The position numbers and the translations under genes were made by a program. Positions 11,282-21,429 of a stretch of 64,000 bases of DNA are shown piece after piece. How positions within the stretch are numbered: position 1 is the stretch's first letter; each line of letters begins with the position of its first letter. The stretch covers positions 8,188,122 through 8,252,121 of the forward strand of contig LR990044.1 of the NCBI GenBank assembly GCA_905147135.1, read 5' to 3'. Below the pieces are notes generated by a model. That model was not told the origin of the DNA. It ran no database searches and worked only from the letters and a program-made list of their open reading frames with translations. This DNA is from Blastobasis lacticolella (Eukaryota > Arthropoda > Insecta > Lepidoptera > Blastobasidae).

Positions 11282-11415
11282 GCTCGCTTGTGTATGAGAA
11301 GATGTATGACTGTGGAAGAGGCAAAAGAGGTGTGTCAGGATAGCTAGTAACACTCAATATTCTCTGCCTGTATCTATATCAAATATGGGCGTGAGTGTGT
11401 ATGTATGTATCGGTT
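11282..11415 (+). pseudogene. RTE-type LINE C-terminal remnant
   Basis: Reading GTGGAAGAGGCAAAAGAGGT gives VEEAKEV, followed by CQD and then damaged text and CTCTGCCTGTATC. This is the C-terminal signature (VEEAKEVCQDR...VSAYPYG) seen better preserved at 13375-13520 and 15580-15800. It ends in a GTGTATGTATGTAT run. Confidence 0.55.
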
Positions 11416-11689
11416 AGTTTGGCTTCATAGGCCGTCCTATCTTACGCACGCGTGACCAGCGACAAGTGTACAAACTTGTACGTTACGCACGTATATCACA
11501 TGGGTAGGTAGAGACTGTCGAGTGCTATAAGCTTCAATTAAAGTAAAATTATAGAAGATTCTTTAAAAATTTATGCACACCAGATCAATAGCGATTACTA
11601 TTACTCATAATTCTCATATGTATAGGGCACAATAACCGTGGGTGCTTACAACTCTGAGGGCTGCACTGGTATGCTTTAAATATACTACT

Positions 11690-11825
11690 AAGGTGGCAAA
11701 CAAGCTATACGGCCTGTCTGATGGTGAGCAGTCACCGCAGTCAATGGGCGTTGCCAATAGCGCGGGCATCACCCACGCGCGGCCGACTCCATAAAAACCT
11801 TTTCACCCCTTTCTGATTTGCTCTG
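11690..11825 (-). pseudogene. LINE-A C-terminus and 3' tail, truncated
   Basis: In antisense it encodes KGVKRFL and RVGDA, then the tail with CTGCTCACCATCAGACAGGC and TTGTTTGCCACCTTA. It aligns with 57975-58118. Confidence 0.65.
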
Positions 11826-11840
11826 GAAAGAAACCTGCGG

Positions 11841-12066
11841 TCGTCATCACCGCCACAGCCCATAACAGCCCACTGCAGGACTTAGGGCCTCTCCCACAAA
11901 AGGGGAGGCCATTGCCATAACCTCCACGCTTGGCGGGTTGGAGATCGTGTTATAAATATAACGATGGAAAACGCTGCTGCCCATTTTTCAGCCTACGGAG
12001 ACTCTAGATCGTTTGCCTCGTAACCATTAGTCGCCTTGTTCGATACCCACGAGTGTAAGGGGTCGT
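11841..12066 (-). repeat. SINE-B copy
   Basis: Antisense: TCATCACCGCCACAGCCCAT, CCTCCACGCTTGGCGGGTTG and CCCACGAGTGTAAGGGG. It lies directly beside the LINE-A tail. No TSD seen. Confidence 0.75.
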
Positions 12067-12830
12067 AGCAGGAGCAGACTCGGCCAGCCGCTCACAATCT
12101 GTTGCTTCTCCATGCCCGTTATTGAGACAGTTATTCGGGCGTTTATTTGTTCTCCACTGCGCTAGCTTTATTTACGGCTGTATCTTATTGAGCGCCCGTC
12201 GCGCTGTTTGCGTATTGGATTGCAATAAGCCTTCGATCTTCGGTCTTCGGAACGTCTACGTTCGTCTGCAGTTACACTGATATTATTGTTATTAAATATG
12301 GAAGGTTTAATCTTTATCACTACATACCTATTATAAAACAAAGTCTCGCACCGCGTTTGTCTCTCAAAAACTCGCTAGTTGTTGTCAAAATAGAGATAGA
12401 TCTTAGATTTAGAAAATTGTCAGTGTATTAGTCGAAAAAAACGTCGCAAGATGATTTAATTGAAATTATGTTAGGCAGGGATCGAATTCCACAAAAAGGA
12501 AGGATGACGCGCGGGTACTAAAAAAGCTATCAGTCTCCGAGGAATGGGACTAAAAAGCCAACCACCCACAGTTACACGTAAATAGAAAAGTCCGTCCTAT
12601 TTTTGTCTGGGTCTAAAGTGCGACGTATTCTATTTCAATCCGCCCACACTAATGTTTTAATCCATATTCCCTTTGAGCAATGATATAATCCTTATGATAC
12701 TTACGAGTTCATCCCTTATTTAAGTCGTGGGCTCTTCGCGATACCTGGGCATATCATTTTGGCAACATTGTCCGCTGTTGGCGTGTCCCCTCTGTACTTT
12801 TGCACATTACTAATAGACTGTTAGCGTGCG
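12067..12830. other. unassigned intergenic DNA
   Basis: No gene recognised. GC content is slightly raised at 12100-12270. Confidence 0.45.
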
Positions 12831-12930
12831 TTGGGTTATCCTATGTTATCGAGTACAAGAAAAAATCCACTTTGTACCGATACTAGACGTTTAGGAGACG
12901 CACAGAACGTTGGTCTGTCCGTGAGCAACC
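12831..12930 (+). repeat. repeat I, copy 1
   Basis: TTATCGAGTACAAGAAAAAA, TAGACGTTTAGGAGACGCAC and GTTGGTCTGTCCGTG. It is shared with 17902-18006 and with the interrupted copy at 46848-47192. Confidence 0.55.
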
Positions 12931-12989
12931 TAACCTAACCATATTAAAACAAAAAAAAACTCATATAACTAACCTACACATAATACGAA

Positions 12990-13150
12990 ACTAAACTAAA
13001 GGTGATTTACAAATATCACTCGACAAATAGCCCGCCTCTGACAGTACCTGGGGCAAAGGTGCCTATCATTTTGTTGCTGTAAGGCTAGGTTATGTTTTTT
13101 TAACTTGTTGTAATGTAACTAAGACATTGTATATTGTAATAAAAAAAAGA
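12990..13150 (+). repeat. probable LINE 3' end with A-rich tail
   Basis: GCCTCTGACAGTACCTGGGG runs through an AT-rich stretch to TATTGTAATAAAAAAAAG. This looks like a retrotransposon 3' UTR with tail. Only one copy is in the window. Confidence 0.3.
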
Positions 13151-13374
13151 AAAATTTAAGCACAACATATTAAAACTATTGTTATTGTTTGAGGTTCTTG
13201 TGGTTAGATTAGCGTTGTGACAATGTATGAAGGAGCTCCGTAAACTCAAGGCAATATCTTCCATTAAACATTCATTTTAAATTTCATGAAATTAAGAATT
13301 TTTTTATTGAATAATTGCTTATAAACCTAGCCGTATATTTAACCATCCTACTGCGACATATACATACAGTACTT

Positions 13375-13520
13375 ACATAATTTTCTCCCGTAGGGGTAGG
13401 CAGAAACGTCATTGTTCCATTTGCTACGGTCTAGATAAATCTCTTTCGCGTCTTTCACATTCATCAATCTTTTTAACATGCTCGGTTTAGGGGAGCTCTT
13501 GACCTTTCTTTATAAAACGA
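13375..13520 (-). pseudogene. RTE-type LINE C-terminus
   Basis: The minus strand is open for about 45 codons and reads LKRLMNVKDAKEIYLDRSKW followed by NNDVSAYPYG. This is the conserved tail of RTE-like reverse transcriptases in insects. It is a 3' fragment only. The coding frame is intact here, but the catalytic domain is absent. Confidence 0.7.
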
Positions 13521-13685
13521 TCAATTTGATCGTGGTACAGAAAATGAAAAGAAAAGCAGTTTTTGTTATAAATAGGTTCATGTTCCATCATTTGAGGTTC
13601 AATCTCCATCTTTAAGCTATTCTCTACTAGGAAACTATCCACACGATGTCAAATAAACATAAAATTCAAATACCTAACGAGCAGT

Positions 13686-13812
13686 CCATCATCTTGACGT
13701 TTGTATTCCGGTTGTACATGAGTACGAAGGCCCGGGGTCCGCCTTGACTCTGATCCAGGATTTGGCAGATCAGGTTATTACAGTGGAGCGACTGTCATCT
13801 GACCTACGTTAC
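13686..13812 (-). repeat. SINE-C copy, 5'-truncated, with 13-bp TSD
   Basis: A 127-bp antisense 3' part of SINE-C (CATCATCTTGACGTT, AGGCCCGGGGTCCGCCTTG, TGGAGCGACTGTCATCTGAC). It is flanked by CCTAACGAGCAGT at 13673-13685 and 13813-13825. Confidence 0.85.
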
Positions 13813-13825
13813 CCTAACGAGCAGT

Positions 13826-14599
13826 AGTTGTCATAAATAGTTATATGTACCTCCATACCTATTTCAGCATGATAATTTGCAACCCAACTGAATTTCAACG
13901 CTGCAAAATCTCGAACGCAACTTTAATCAATATCAGAGAACCGGTTTAAATAATGAGCTCCGAAGACTGAGTAAAGAGAATAAGGCTGTCGATGGCGCTG
14001 TCGGTAAACGGTAACTCTGTTTTCATTAGCTGCTACCGAAACCGCATTCCGGCGCCGCCCACCGCAAATTAACTGCTGGCCAGTTAGGACTAGCAACAAA
14101 GTTACTGAGCTTCGAACACTGATATTAACACAGATGCAGTTATTTGGTATGGGCATAAGAGGTGGGTACGTAGTTTAGCAATGAATTGATGTACGTGTTG
14201 CTAATATAATGAATTTATAAGAGTAAAGATGTTTCTTACTAGTTTTTCATACGACTCTGTTATTTTACGATTTAATTTGACAAAAATGCAGAGTCGCAGG
14301 TGCGTTTAACTGTGTTACTTCAACTGGTATAGAAAAATGCAATAACTACCTATGCAGGCCGATTTTGAGGAATTGACAGTCCTCCCACCGTATTACATTT
14401 TAATGAAACTTGGAACGGAAATAGCTTATATCTTGGGAAAGGTTTCAGCGAAATCAGCGCGGACTTTGAAAAAATCAGATACAATGTGATATTTTATAAG
14501 AGAGGTAGGGCATAGCAGGGAAGCCCGTTCGAATCGGAGCTGTACGCTCAGTACCTCCACCTTACAGAATACCGCAGCCAAACAATACTATTAAATAAT
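13826..14599. other. unassigned intergenic DNA
   Basis: No gene or named repeat recognised. Confidence 0.45.
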
Positions 14600-14818
14600 A
14601 TTGTGTTTCTGCCGGTGAGTAAGATCTCCAGTGCTCCATGGGGTGGGGATTTGGGGAACCGTGGCTTTGGCAGGAGAGTCATTTGCCTTTTTGCTGCCAG
14701 AGTAACGTGTTATAGAGGTGGGCAACGCATTGGGGTGTTGGTAATGTCCACAGGCAGCCGTGATCACTTTCCAGCAGGTGGCCCGCTAGCCTGTTTGCCT
14801 ACCGTATAACATAAAAAA
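14600..14818 (+). repeat. LINE-B 3' tail
   Basis: TCTGCCGGTGAGTAAGATCT, CCAGTGCTCCATGGGGTGGG, then CACTTTCCAGCAGGTGGCCC and TTTGCCTACCGTATAACAT with an A run. Related pieces lie at 5907, 24240, 27396, 55738 and 62455, and in antisense at 21375, 37315 and 58397. Confidence 0.6.
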
Positions 14819-15330
14819 TCCCGACTTTTAAATTCCTTAACAAAAACAAACCGCGATTAATCAGTTACTTGGGTAATTAGGTATTATAAGTATTTACGTA
14901 AATTAAAGCAGAGATTCAAACTGAATTCTGACTGACCTTTGAAACTTTTGAAGCCAAAATCATTTGTGGCACTGCGGTGGGCCCATACGAACTGACAAAT
15001 TAATCCAGACTATTAATATGAAAGCCCAAGTTATAATCTCGTTAGCGAACCTGCGTTGGCGGATCATATCGATTCGACCCTGCATAATTCCGATATGTCC
15101 ACAAGAAGGTAGACAAGGTCAAACGTAAGCTTTCTTTGAACTGTGCTTGTTCATTGTTATCGAGAATTTGTGATTTATGGAACACTAGATTTCGCCCGGG
15201 CGACCATCCGCGTAAAATTCGTTACAATGTTCAGGACCTATTACCCAAAAACACATTTAAATTCGGGATAAATTATAGCATATATGCTATTCTGGACTAT
15301 AATATGCTACATTAATGTCTTCAACTAATT
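14819..15330. other. unassigned intergenic DNA
   Basis: No gene seen. Confidence 0.45.
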
Positions 15331-15560
15331 ACACATCATTCTGAGTTATGTACAGTCGAGTTCATTAATATGTGAGCATTGCCAAGGCTTCAAATATAAA
15401 TGTACATGGAAGGGTACTTATATATCTGAGCAGATGTACATATGTTTGATTGATGAATCTGCTCAAATATAAGCCTTGGTAATGCTCACATATTAATGAA
15501 CTCGACTGTACATTAGTTGAATACTAACTCTTACGGTGAGGAAAAACATCGCTGATAATA
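15331..15560 (+). repeat. SINE-C remnant interrupted by a MITE
   Basis: Left piece CTGAGTTATGTA and right piece CATTAGTTGAATACTAAC with TCTTACGGTGAGG are adjacent in intact SINE-C copies (for example 17282-17330). Here they are separated by the 156-bp palindromic element at 15353-15508. Confidence 0.75.
15353..15508. mobile_element. MITE with 38-bp TIRs and TA duplication
   Basis: Left arm 15353-15390 and right arm 15471-15508 are inverted repeats with one mismatch, starting CAGTCGAGTTCATTAATATG. TA sits on both sides (15351-15352, 15509-15510). CAGT ends and a TA target are typical of Tc1/mariner-type elements. A smaller inverted pair (TGAGCAGAT / ATCTGCTCA) lies inside. It has no coding capacity. 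Confidence 0.85.
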
Positions 15561-15579
15561 ACTCGTTAGTTCAATCCTG

Positions 15580-15800
15580 ACGGGTCGGTAGAGGGCGCCC
15601 GAGAAGGACGTAATATACTGATCAGATAAATGATTTGCTCCAAAAAGGGCAGGTCACAAGTACTTTCAACCGGCGTAAATGCAAGAAAAGATGTATGAAT
15701 GTGGAAGAGACGAGAGAGGTGTGTCAGGATCGAAGATTGTGGCAGTTGCTAGTCTCTGCCTTCCCCTATGGGATGCTAGTTAGTGTGTATGTATGTATGT
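15580..15800 (+). pseudogene. RTE-type LINE C-terminus
   Basis: It encodes VLQKGQVTST-like text (QKGQVTST at 15640-15663), then CMNVEETREVCQDRRLW and VSAFPYG, followed by a GTGTATGTATGTATG run at the 3' end. It is the 3' end of an RTE-like reverse transcriptase ORF. The upstream GGGTCGGTAGAGGGCGCCCG also occurs at 57257-57276. Confidence 0.7.
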
Positions 15801-15840
15801 TCAAACAACACCTACAAAACCAATATTTTGAAAGCATTAT

Positions 15841-15935
15841 TCAGTCGTTCCGTGACTATAATTCATGCAACTGCGTCCAAACATCGGGCTACTCCAAAAT
15901 CAATACCATTTAAATGTGATAGTTTAAAACAAGAT
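15841..15935 (-). repeat. TIR-P repeat fragment
   Basis: CAGTCGTTCCGTGAC, CATGCAACTGCGTCCAAACA and TCGGGCTACTC match the interior of the 6837-6989 copy. AATGTGATAGTTTAAAAC matches its flank. Confidence 0.5.
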
Positions 15936-15945
15936 TAAATAGTAA

Positions 15946-16115
15946 AAGGTGCCCGAATCTGCTGGTCTTAGGAAAAAGGCTCCGTGGGCGACCCAAGCAG
16001 CGATGGATTGACATCGCTGAGTTGGCTGCGAGAGCTAATGGCTTACGACGCGATAATGCCGAAGACTGGGAGAAGAATGAGTAGAAAAGCGGACCCTGGC
16101 AGAGTTCGGGATAGG
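15946..16115 (+). pseudogene. RTE-type LINE C-terminus, second type
   Basis: One frame reads RLRGRPKQRWIDIAELAARA, then NGLRRDNAEDWEKNE and a stop. GRPxxRWID and the AED/DR-W ending are typical of the C-terminal region of RTE-like reverse transcriptases. Residues after the stop are still recognisable in another frame. Confidence 0.65.
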
Positions 16116-16119
16116 TGAT

Positions 16120-16526
16120 GATTAGTTTAAAACATTATTCAATACATCTAGCAGCCAATTTTCAAGATAAATATTAAATAATCATAGTTTATCCAAACTT
16201 AAGCCTCCAGGTAGGCCAGTCCATTTATCATTAATTAAGCCCCAGAGGTTTAGGTGGGTGTTTCAGTAATACGTACAGCGTAAACTAATAGTTAAATCAT
16301 ACGTACAAGATGTCCTGTTTCAAACAAAGCAGTATGTGGATAATGTTTTAAGACTGATAGATGGAGGAGCAACTCTATCTGCTATTTTTACCCGACTGCG
16401 ACTTATGGTTTTTGAGCGTATGTATGTTATGTAGGTATGTAAAATCTTCACTGTTCTCGATTGAAACAGGCTGCTTTTGATACCAATAAAAATTTAATTA
16501 AATAGGATGTTATATTGTCTGACGCA
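16120..16526. other. unassigned intergenic DNA
   Basis: No gene recognised. Confidence 0.45.
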
Positions 16527-16758
16527 GGTCGTCTGTGGCTCAGTTGGTTAACTGTCTTCTCAGTTGGGTAACGGGGTCCTGGGTTAAATTCCCGGCTGGG
16601 CAGAAATTTTAATGACGAGTTTTAATTTCTTTTACAGTTTTAAGTGTTTTATTGATAATAAGTATGTATCTAAAACGCTATATATAAGTAGTTTATGAGT
16701 TTCCTGGCACCCATAACACAAGCTTTGCTTACTTTGGGCGCTGTGTGAATTGTTCAAG
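16527..16758 (+). repeat. SINE-A copy 4
   Basis: The head has GTGGCTCAGTTGGTTAACTG (A box) and TCCTGGGTTAAATTCCCGG (B-box region). CAGTTGGxTAAC is repeated within the head. The body ends CACAAGCTTTGCTTACTTTG and GCGCTGTGTGAATTG. Confidence 0.75.
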
Positions 16759-16779
16759 CATATTTATTATTTATTTATA

Positions 16780-16855
16780 CCAACAAAGTGGCAACAAGCT
16801 TGCGCCCTGCCTGATGGTAAACAAAATTGTTTACCATCAGGCAAAATTGTTTACC
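16780..16855 (-). repeat. LINE-A tail stub with hairpin duplication
   Basis: Antisense LINE-A tail (GGCAACAAGCTTGCG, CCTGCCTGATGGTAAAC) runs into a perfect 14-bp inverted repeat (16809-16822 / 16829-16842). A direct repeat of AAAATTGTTTACC follows at 16843-16855. Confidence 0.55.
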
Positions 16856-16968
16856 GCAGCTTAAGCTAGACAAAAATTCCACTTCATAAAGTTTCGAGAC
16901 CTACGAAACTAAGACTGCTGGGCACAGCTCTGTGAAAACGGACAAGTAATTTAGTTGTTTACGTTTAG

Positions 16969-17530
16969 GAGCGTCGAAGCCTGGGTGGTTACGGTATTCG
17001 ACTCATCATCATCATCATCACAGCCCATAACAGTCCACTGCAGGACTTTGGGCCTCTCCCACGAAAGGGGAGGTCATTGCCATAATCTCCACGCTTGGCA
17101 GGCGGGTTGGAGATCGCAGTGCAGTTGATGTAAATCTACCCAGAAAGATGCTGCTGCCCACCTTTCGGATTTGTCCCTTAGTCGCCTCTTACGACACCCA
17201 CGGGAAGAGATGGGGTATTCGACTCACAAGCAAGAATTACCGGGTTCGAATCCCACCGCAGCCATGTACCAATGACTCTTTTCTGAGTTATGTACATTAG
17301 TTGAATGCTAACCGATGCTGTTACGGGGAGTGAAAACATCCTGATGAAGCCTGCATATTCAGGTGACTGAATGTGTTGTAACCATGATCTAATCTGGTCA
17401 AGTTCTGCTGGACGTCAGATGGCAGTCGCTCCACTGTAATTATCTAATCTGCAACACCCTAGATCATGGTCAATTGGGATCTCGGGTCATCGTGCGCGAG
17501 ATTACAACCGAAACATTAACGCCAAGATGG
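16969..17530 (+). repeat. SINE-C copy interrupted by SINE-B
   Basis: The tRNA-like head starts GGAGCGTCGAAGCCTGGGTG and is split at 17005/17214. It resumes with the B box GGGTTCGAATCCC (about 17241), then the body through CTGAGTTATGTACATTAG to ACATTAACGCCAAGATGG at the 3' end. Confidence 0.8.
17006..17213 (-). repeat. SINE-B copy nested in SINE-C, 13-bp TSD
   Basis: An antisense SINE-B, 5'-truncated, runs from the TCATCATCATCATCA tail to CCCACGGGAAGAGATG. It is flanked by GGTATTCGACTCA at 16993-17005 and 17214-17226. It belongs to the same subfamily as 52118-52340. Confidence 0.85.
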
Positions 17531-17759
17531 TCTCTTATTTAGTTAATTGCTTACATACCTTTGCAACACGTGAGTCGGTGACACTACACATTTACTTACA
17601 TTGTTGAAGTCAGCAACAACCCTAAAACTGCATTCGCTTACCTGCAAAATAAAAAGCAATATTGAAAATTACAATAACTGGGGGTTTGTCATAAACTAAG
17701 CGTCTGGCGGGCAGGTTGGCGATCGCAGTATTAAAGACACCACACAATAAACAGAAAGT

Positions 17760-18012
17760 AAAAACTTCTACTTATCGAGTCGATGGACTAAACTCTGACT
17801 TACACTTTATTCCCTAGTATTCGGTGACGCATACAGCGTTTGAACTGGTGACAGTAAAAACTAAAACCCGCCTACGTAAAAAATCGGGCTCTGAATAGAC
17901 TGTAAGGGTGACGTAGGTTGCCTACATTATCGAGTATACGAAAATACCGATATTGTAGGGACAGTAGACGTTTGGAAGACCCGAAAACTTTGATCTGCCC
18001 GTGCACTATCGC
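17760..18012 (+). repeat. repeat I copy 2 with a short upstream repeat
   Basis: TACTTATCGAGTCGATGGAC (about 17768) recurs at 27317. From 17902, GTAAGGGTGACGTAGGTTGC, TATCGAGTATACGAAAATAC and CAGTAGACGTTTGGAAGACC match repeat I at 12831 and 46848. Confidence 0.5.
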
Positions 18013-18509
18013 TACACAGTGGAATTTCACTTGTCCTCGAAGTCGTAGGATACCATACGGCGCCCTCAAAGTCCAATAGAAGCTTCAAAATTACATTTAG
18101 CAACCAATAGGCGCATGCGGACGATCATTTTGGGAGCTCATTTCGGGAATGTGCTTATCATACACCAGTAGTCATAAGGATAATAACACAAAAGTATAAT
18201 AGTAATAATAAGCGAATAAGAACAGCAATGCAATTCTCTAAGCGCCGCATTGTACATGTTGACATAGACGAGCTCACTCCTAGATTTCGTCGGTGTGGGC
18301 GACGTGGTTATTATTGGTAAGTAAGTCTTAATGACACGTCGATAATCTTTTCGCAAGTATGTTGTGTAGGATGTTATATAGTGTTGAGCCATTTTTATAT
18401 AACGACTAGGTTTCGATAATGATTTTTGCTGTTGTTGAAACTCCATTAATTTAAATAATAACTTATATTATGAATTACTATTTTATCAAATTTCATTCGC
18501 TTTTTGACT

Positions 18510-18690
18510 AATTTATTGATAAAACTAGTGGACCCGGCGCGACTTCGTTCGCATTCACCTACTTTACCCCTACCTACCCTATTTTTATCCCTTAAAAACC
18601 TTCCTCTTGAATCACTCTATCTATTGTTGAAAACCGCGTTAAAATCCGTTGCGAAGTTTAAAAGATTTAGGCTTGTAGCGACACAGACGG
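18510..18690 (+). repeat. dispersed GGACCCGGCGCGACTTCG-type repeat
   Basis: AAACTAGTGGACCCGGCGCG, CTTCGTTCGC and AAAATCCGTTGCGAAGTT resemble a widespread insect repeat that starts with a CCGGC...CTTCG motif. It is a single degraded copy. Confidence 0.4.
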
Positions 18691-18699
18691 CGAGTAGCG

Positions 18700-20469
18700 A
18701 CTTTGTTTTATGTTTTTGTTTATTTATTTACTTAACTTCATGCACTGTTACGTACAAAGGTGGACTAAAAGCTTCATAGCTTTCCCTACCAATCAACCGG
18801 AGAGTTGATAGTATGAGAAATTACAGGGCGGTGCAACATGATTGACACAAATATTGGTGAACACATTAAATCTAAGTACTTATGTTTAAGCAAATTTGAC
18901 ATACGACGTAGTACCAATACCTCCTAAGTTCCATTTTGGCGATTTTTAGTTTTTAATGTCAATCGACGTAGAATGCAATTTCGCACGTGCTGGCAAGACC
19001 CCTTAGTTTGATATTCGCTTTTTCGTAACTTTAAACACTAATGGAATAAGCTTTTAAAAATAAATATCTATAAAAATAAAAATGTGAGACAATTTTTTCG
19101 TTTCTTGAAAAGTTGTAATTTTGTAGTTAGGAGATATTGGTACTTCTTCGTCGATATATTACATTTTATACTATGTATAGATAGATGGGCTCTAATTTTT
19201 AACAGCTCGCTTCGAGTGGATCGGTTCTTAATACAGAACTCCAGGACATTGTTCTCATTTATCACCCAAGACTCAAATCAAAATACCCACAAAGAGGTTG
19301 TTACGTAAAAAATAATTGGATTGCAATTTTATAGCTTAACTTCAGTTTACTGTGGCTGTTAGAGTTAAAATTAAAACGAATGGCTTTTAAATGTTGCATT
19401 TCCAATCAAAAGTCAAAAATACGAACTGAACGAAAATAGCAAAATAAAATAGCAACGAAAATAAAATAGCATTTTATATTTCTTATTTTATGTTTTTGTG
19501 TTCTTTTGTTATATTTTATGTTTCATCTACTGTACAGGGCCTCGAGTCCGCTAATTTACTATGGCTCGATCGAATTGTAATCGGATCGCAATTGTTGCTG
19601 GCATTTTAACAGGTTTTTGGTTGTCTGGTACTAATAGAAGACCGACCACATTAGATTGATTTTCGACTGGTGAAACAATCGTAGCTCGATTCCATTGTCT
19701 AATAAAACGGTATTCTCCACTCGGTCTGTTTGCCAATGCCAACTCACGCAATACTTGCAAAGTGCGCGCGAGCTAATCTTATCTACCCTTGACTCGGGTC
19801 AAGCCTGACCACTGGTCAAATCCCAAGTCAAATAGTCAAAGAAGGCTAGAAGGCATTTGTAATGCGCCCACCGAAATGAATTATGTAAAATATCGACAAG
19901 CAAGCTATCATCCGGTGATGTTCGAGACTTACCTATTAAGTTGTTATCATTATGTCTTGCTTATATTAGTCTTGTATTTTATCTAATTTTACATAATTTT
20001 CCATGTTCTTGCGAAGCGCACCTCTGCAACTATTGTCTTGCATACATTAATTAGTCTATTTTATCCAATATAACAAGATTTTTCATCTTCTTGTGAAACA
20101 CAAATGACCTAAATAACCTAATCGCTATAAACCCTAATCAGTATTTGCGCCGTCCGCCCATCTTCGCGGCCAAATCCTTCCAAACTAAATATCCATCAGC
20201 AACAAGTCTGCAACATTGTTTCACACAAACTCACACATACATACATACGTTCGTACAGTAAACTCTTCCGTAACAGTGTAAATCTCGTGGGGAATTGGCC
20301 AATAACAATACTTAACGCTAAGCTGTGTGCACACAAGGAAACGGTGGTGGGGTTAATATGTGACCAAGTCGATTTCGTTTCGTATTGGAGTCGTTGTCGT
20401 CTTACTATTGTCGGTGACGTTTTTTTTTACATTGTGTTTTCGTTCACGGGTAGTATTTCTCATACGATA
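18700..20469. other. AT-rich intergenic DNA
   Basis: No gene recognised. A short AAAATAAAATAGCA direct repeat lies near 19440-19471. Confidence 0.45.
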
Positions 20470-20560
20470 GACAGGCAAAAGAGGTGTGTCAAGATGGTAG
20501 CTTATAGCGCTCGATACTCTCTGCCTACTTCTATGGGATACTGGCGTAAGTATGTATGTA
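20470..20560 (+). pseudogene. RTE-type LINE C-terminal remnant
   Basis: CAGGCAAAAGAGGTGTGTCA (QAKEVCQD-like) runs to CTCTCTGCCTACTTCTATGG (LSAYFYG) and then GTATGTATGTAT. It is a very short 3' remnant. Confidence 0.5.
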
Positions 20561-20584
20561 TATAGGATGTATTTGTTTCATTTA

Positions 20585-20700
20585 ACTAGGCAGCCAGTTG
20601 ACCGCCATCTCAATTGATGTTAGTGACGACGCGGCCGAGGATGGAACATGCTTGTCAAGGAACAGCCTATTCACTCTGGCCTTGAAGGCCGTATACATAC
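20585..20700 (-). repeat. LINE-C 3' fragment
   Basis: TTGACCGCCATCTCAATTG, GACGCGGCCGAGGATGGA and TTCACTCTGGCCTTGAAGGC match 55180-55350 and, in antisense, 52958-53110. Confidence 0.6.
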
Positions 20701-20887
20701 AGTGTACGGGAAACAGACACATCAAAGTGCGTGACATCTATATTAATGACCGTGGGGGCTTCAGGTATTTTTTTCAGTATAAATATAAATAAATAAATAA
20801 TATTAGGGCTTTTCAAAAATTTACTTTGAAAGATTAATGATTGGCGTCTCCTTTTAGGCATAGCCTAGTATGGTTTCCTTAATAAAA

Positions 20888-21090
20888 ATATGCTTGGACA
20901 AATCTTATATTATGGGTGTTCGATAGCTGATAAGTACTTTTTTAAATACTTATTTTTTATACATACTACACCCAGACCAGTAACAGAAACTAAAATTAAT
21001 CACATCAATTTCTGCTCAGCCGGGATTCCAACCCGGGACCTCTGCGTGGCAGACCAGCATATTAACCAACTGAACCACTCAGGTCATCAA
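20888..21090 (-). repeat. SINE-A copy 5
   Basis: An antisense, fairly complete head: GGGATTCCAACCCGGGACCT (antisense B box), CTGCGTGGCAGACCAGC and CTGAACCACTCAGGTCATC (A-box side). The body lies to the left. Confidence 0.75.
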
Positions 21091-21374
21091 TATTGGCAGC
21101 ACGTTAGTTCCATGTAACGCCACATTCGTTATCATGGTCACGCTCAATCGTTTTGTCTATTCCCATTGAACCATAGGTTACATAATCACGCCCTAGGCCG
21201 GCCATTACGGCAATTTAACACCGGTCACGCGCTCACCGAATCGCGATTGCGTTTTGTTCTCCCAAATCCTGGCGGGTAGGCGAGTTCCAGATTTACGAGC
21301 GAATGTGGATTGTGATCGTGGTAAGATGTCGGCGATTAAAGGTCACTTGGAGATAGAGAAGTACTTTTTCTATG

Positions 21375-21425
21375 TAGTACGGTAGACAAACAGGCAAGCG
21401 GGCCACCTGATGGAAAGTGGTCACC
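21375..21425 (-). repeat. LINE-B tail, short copy
   Basis: Antisense TACGGTAGACAAACAGGCAA and GCGGGCCACCTGATGGAAAG, then TGGTCACC. Confidence 0.6.
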
Positions 21426-21429
21426 GCCG

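Noticed and set aside
12925..12940. Telomere-like CCTAACCTAACC
   Set aside because: Only about two units, not a telomeric array. Such short runs occur by chance in AT-rich DNA.
18138..18446. A 102-codon minus-strand ORF with a true ATG
   Set aside because: No domain, poor composition (Gln/Tyr/Ile from AT-rich codons), and no support from neighbours. Not enough to call a gene.
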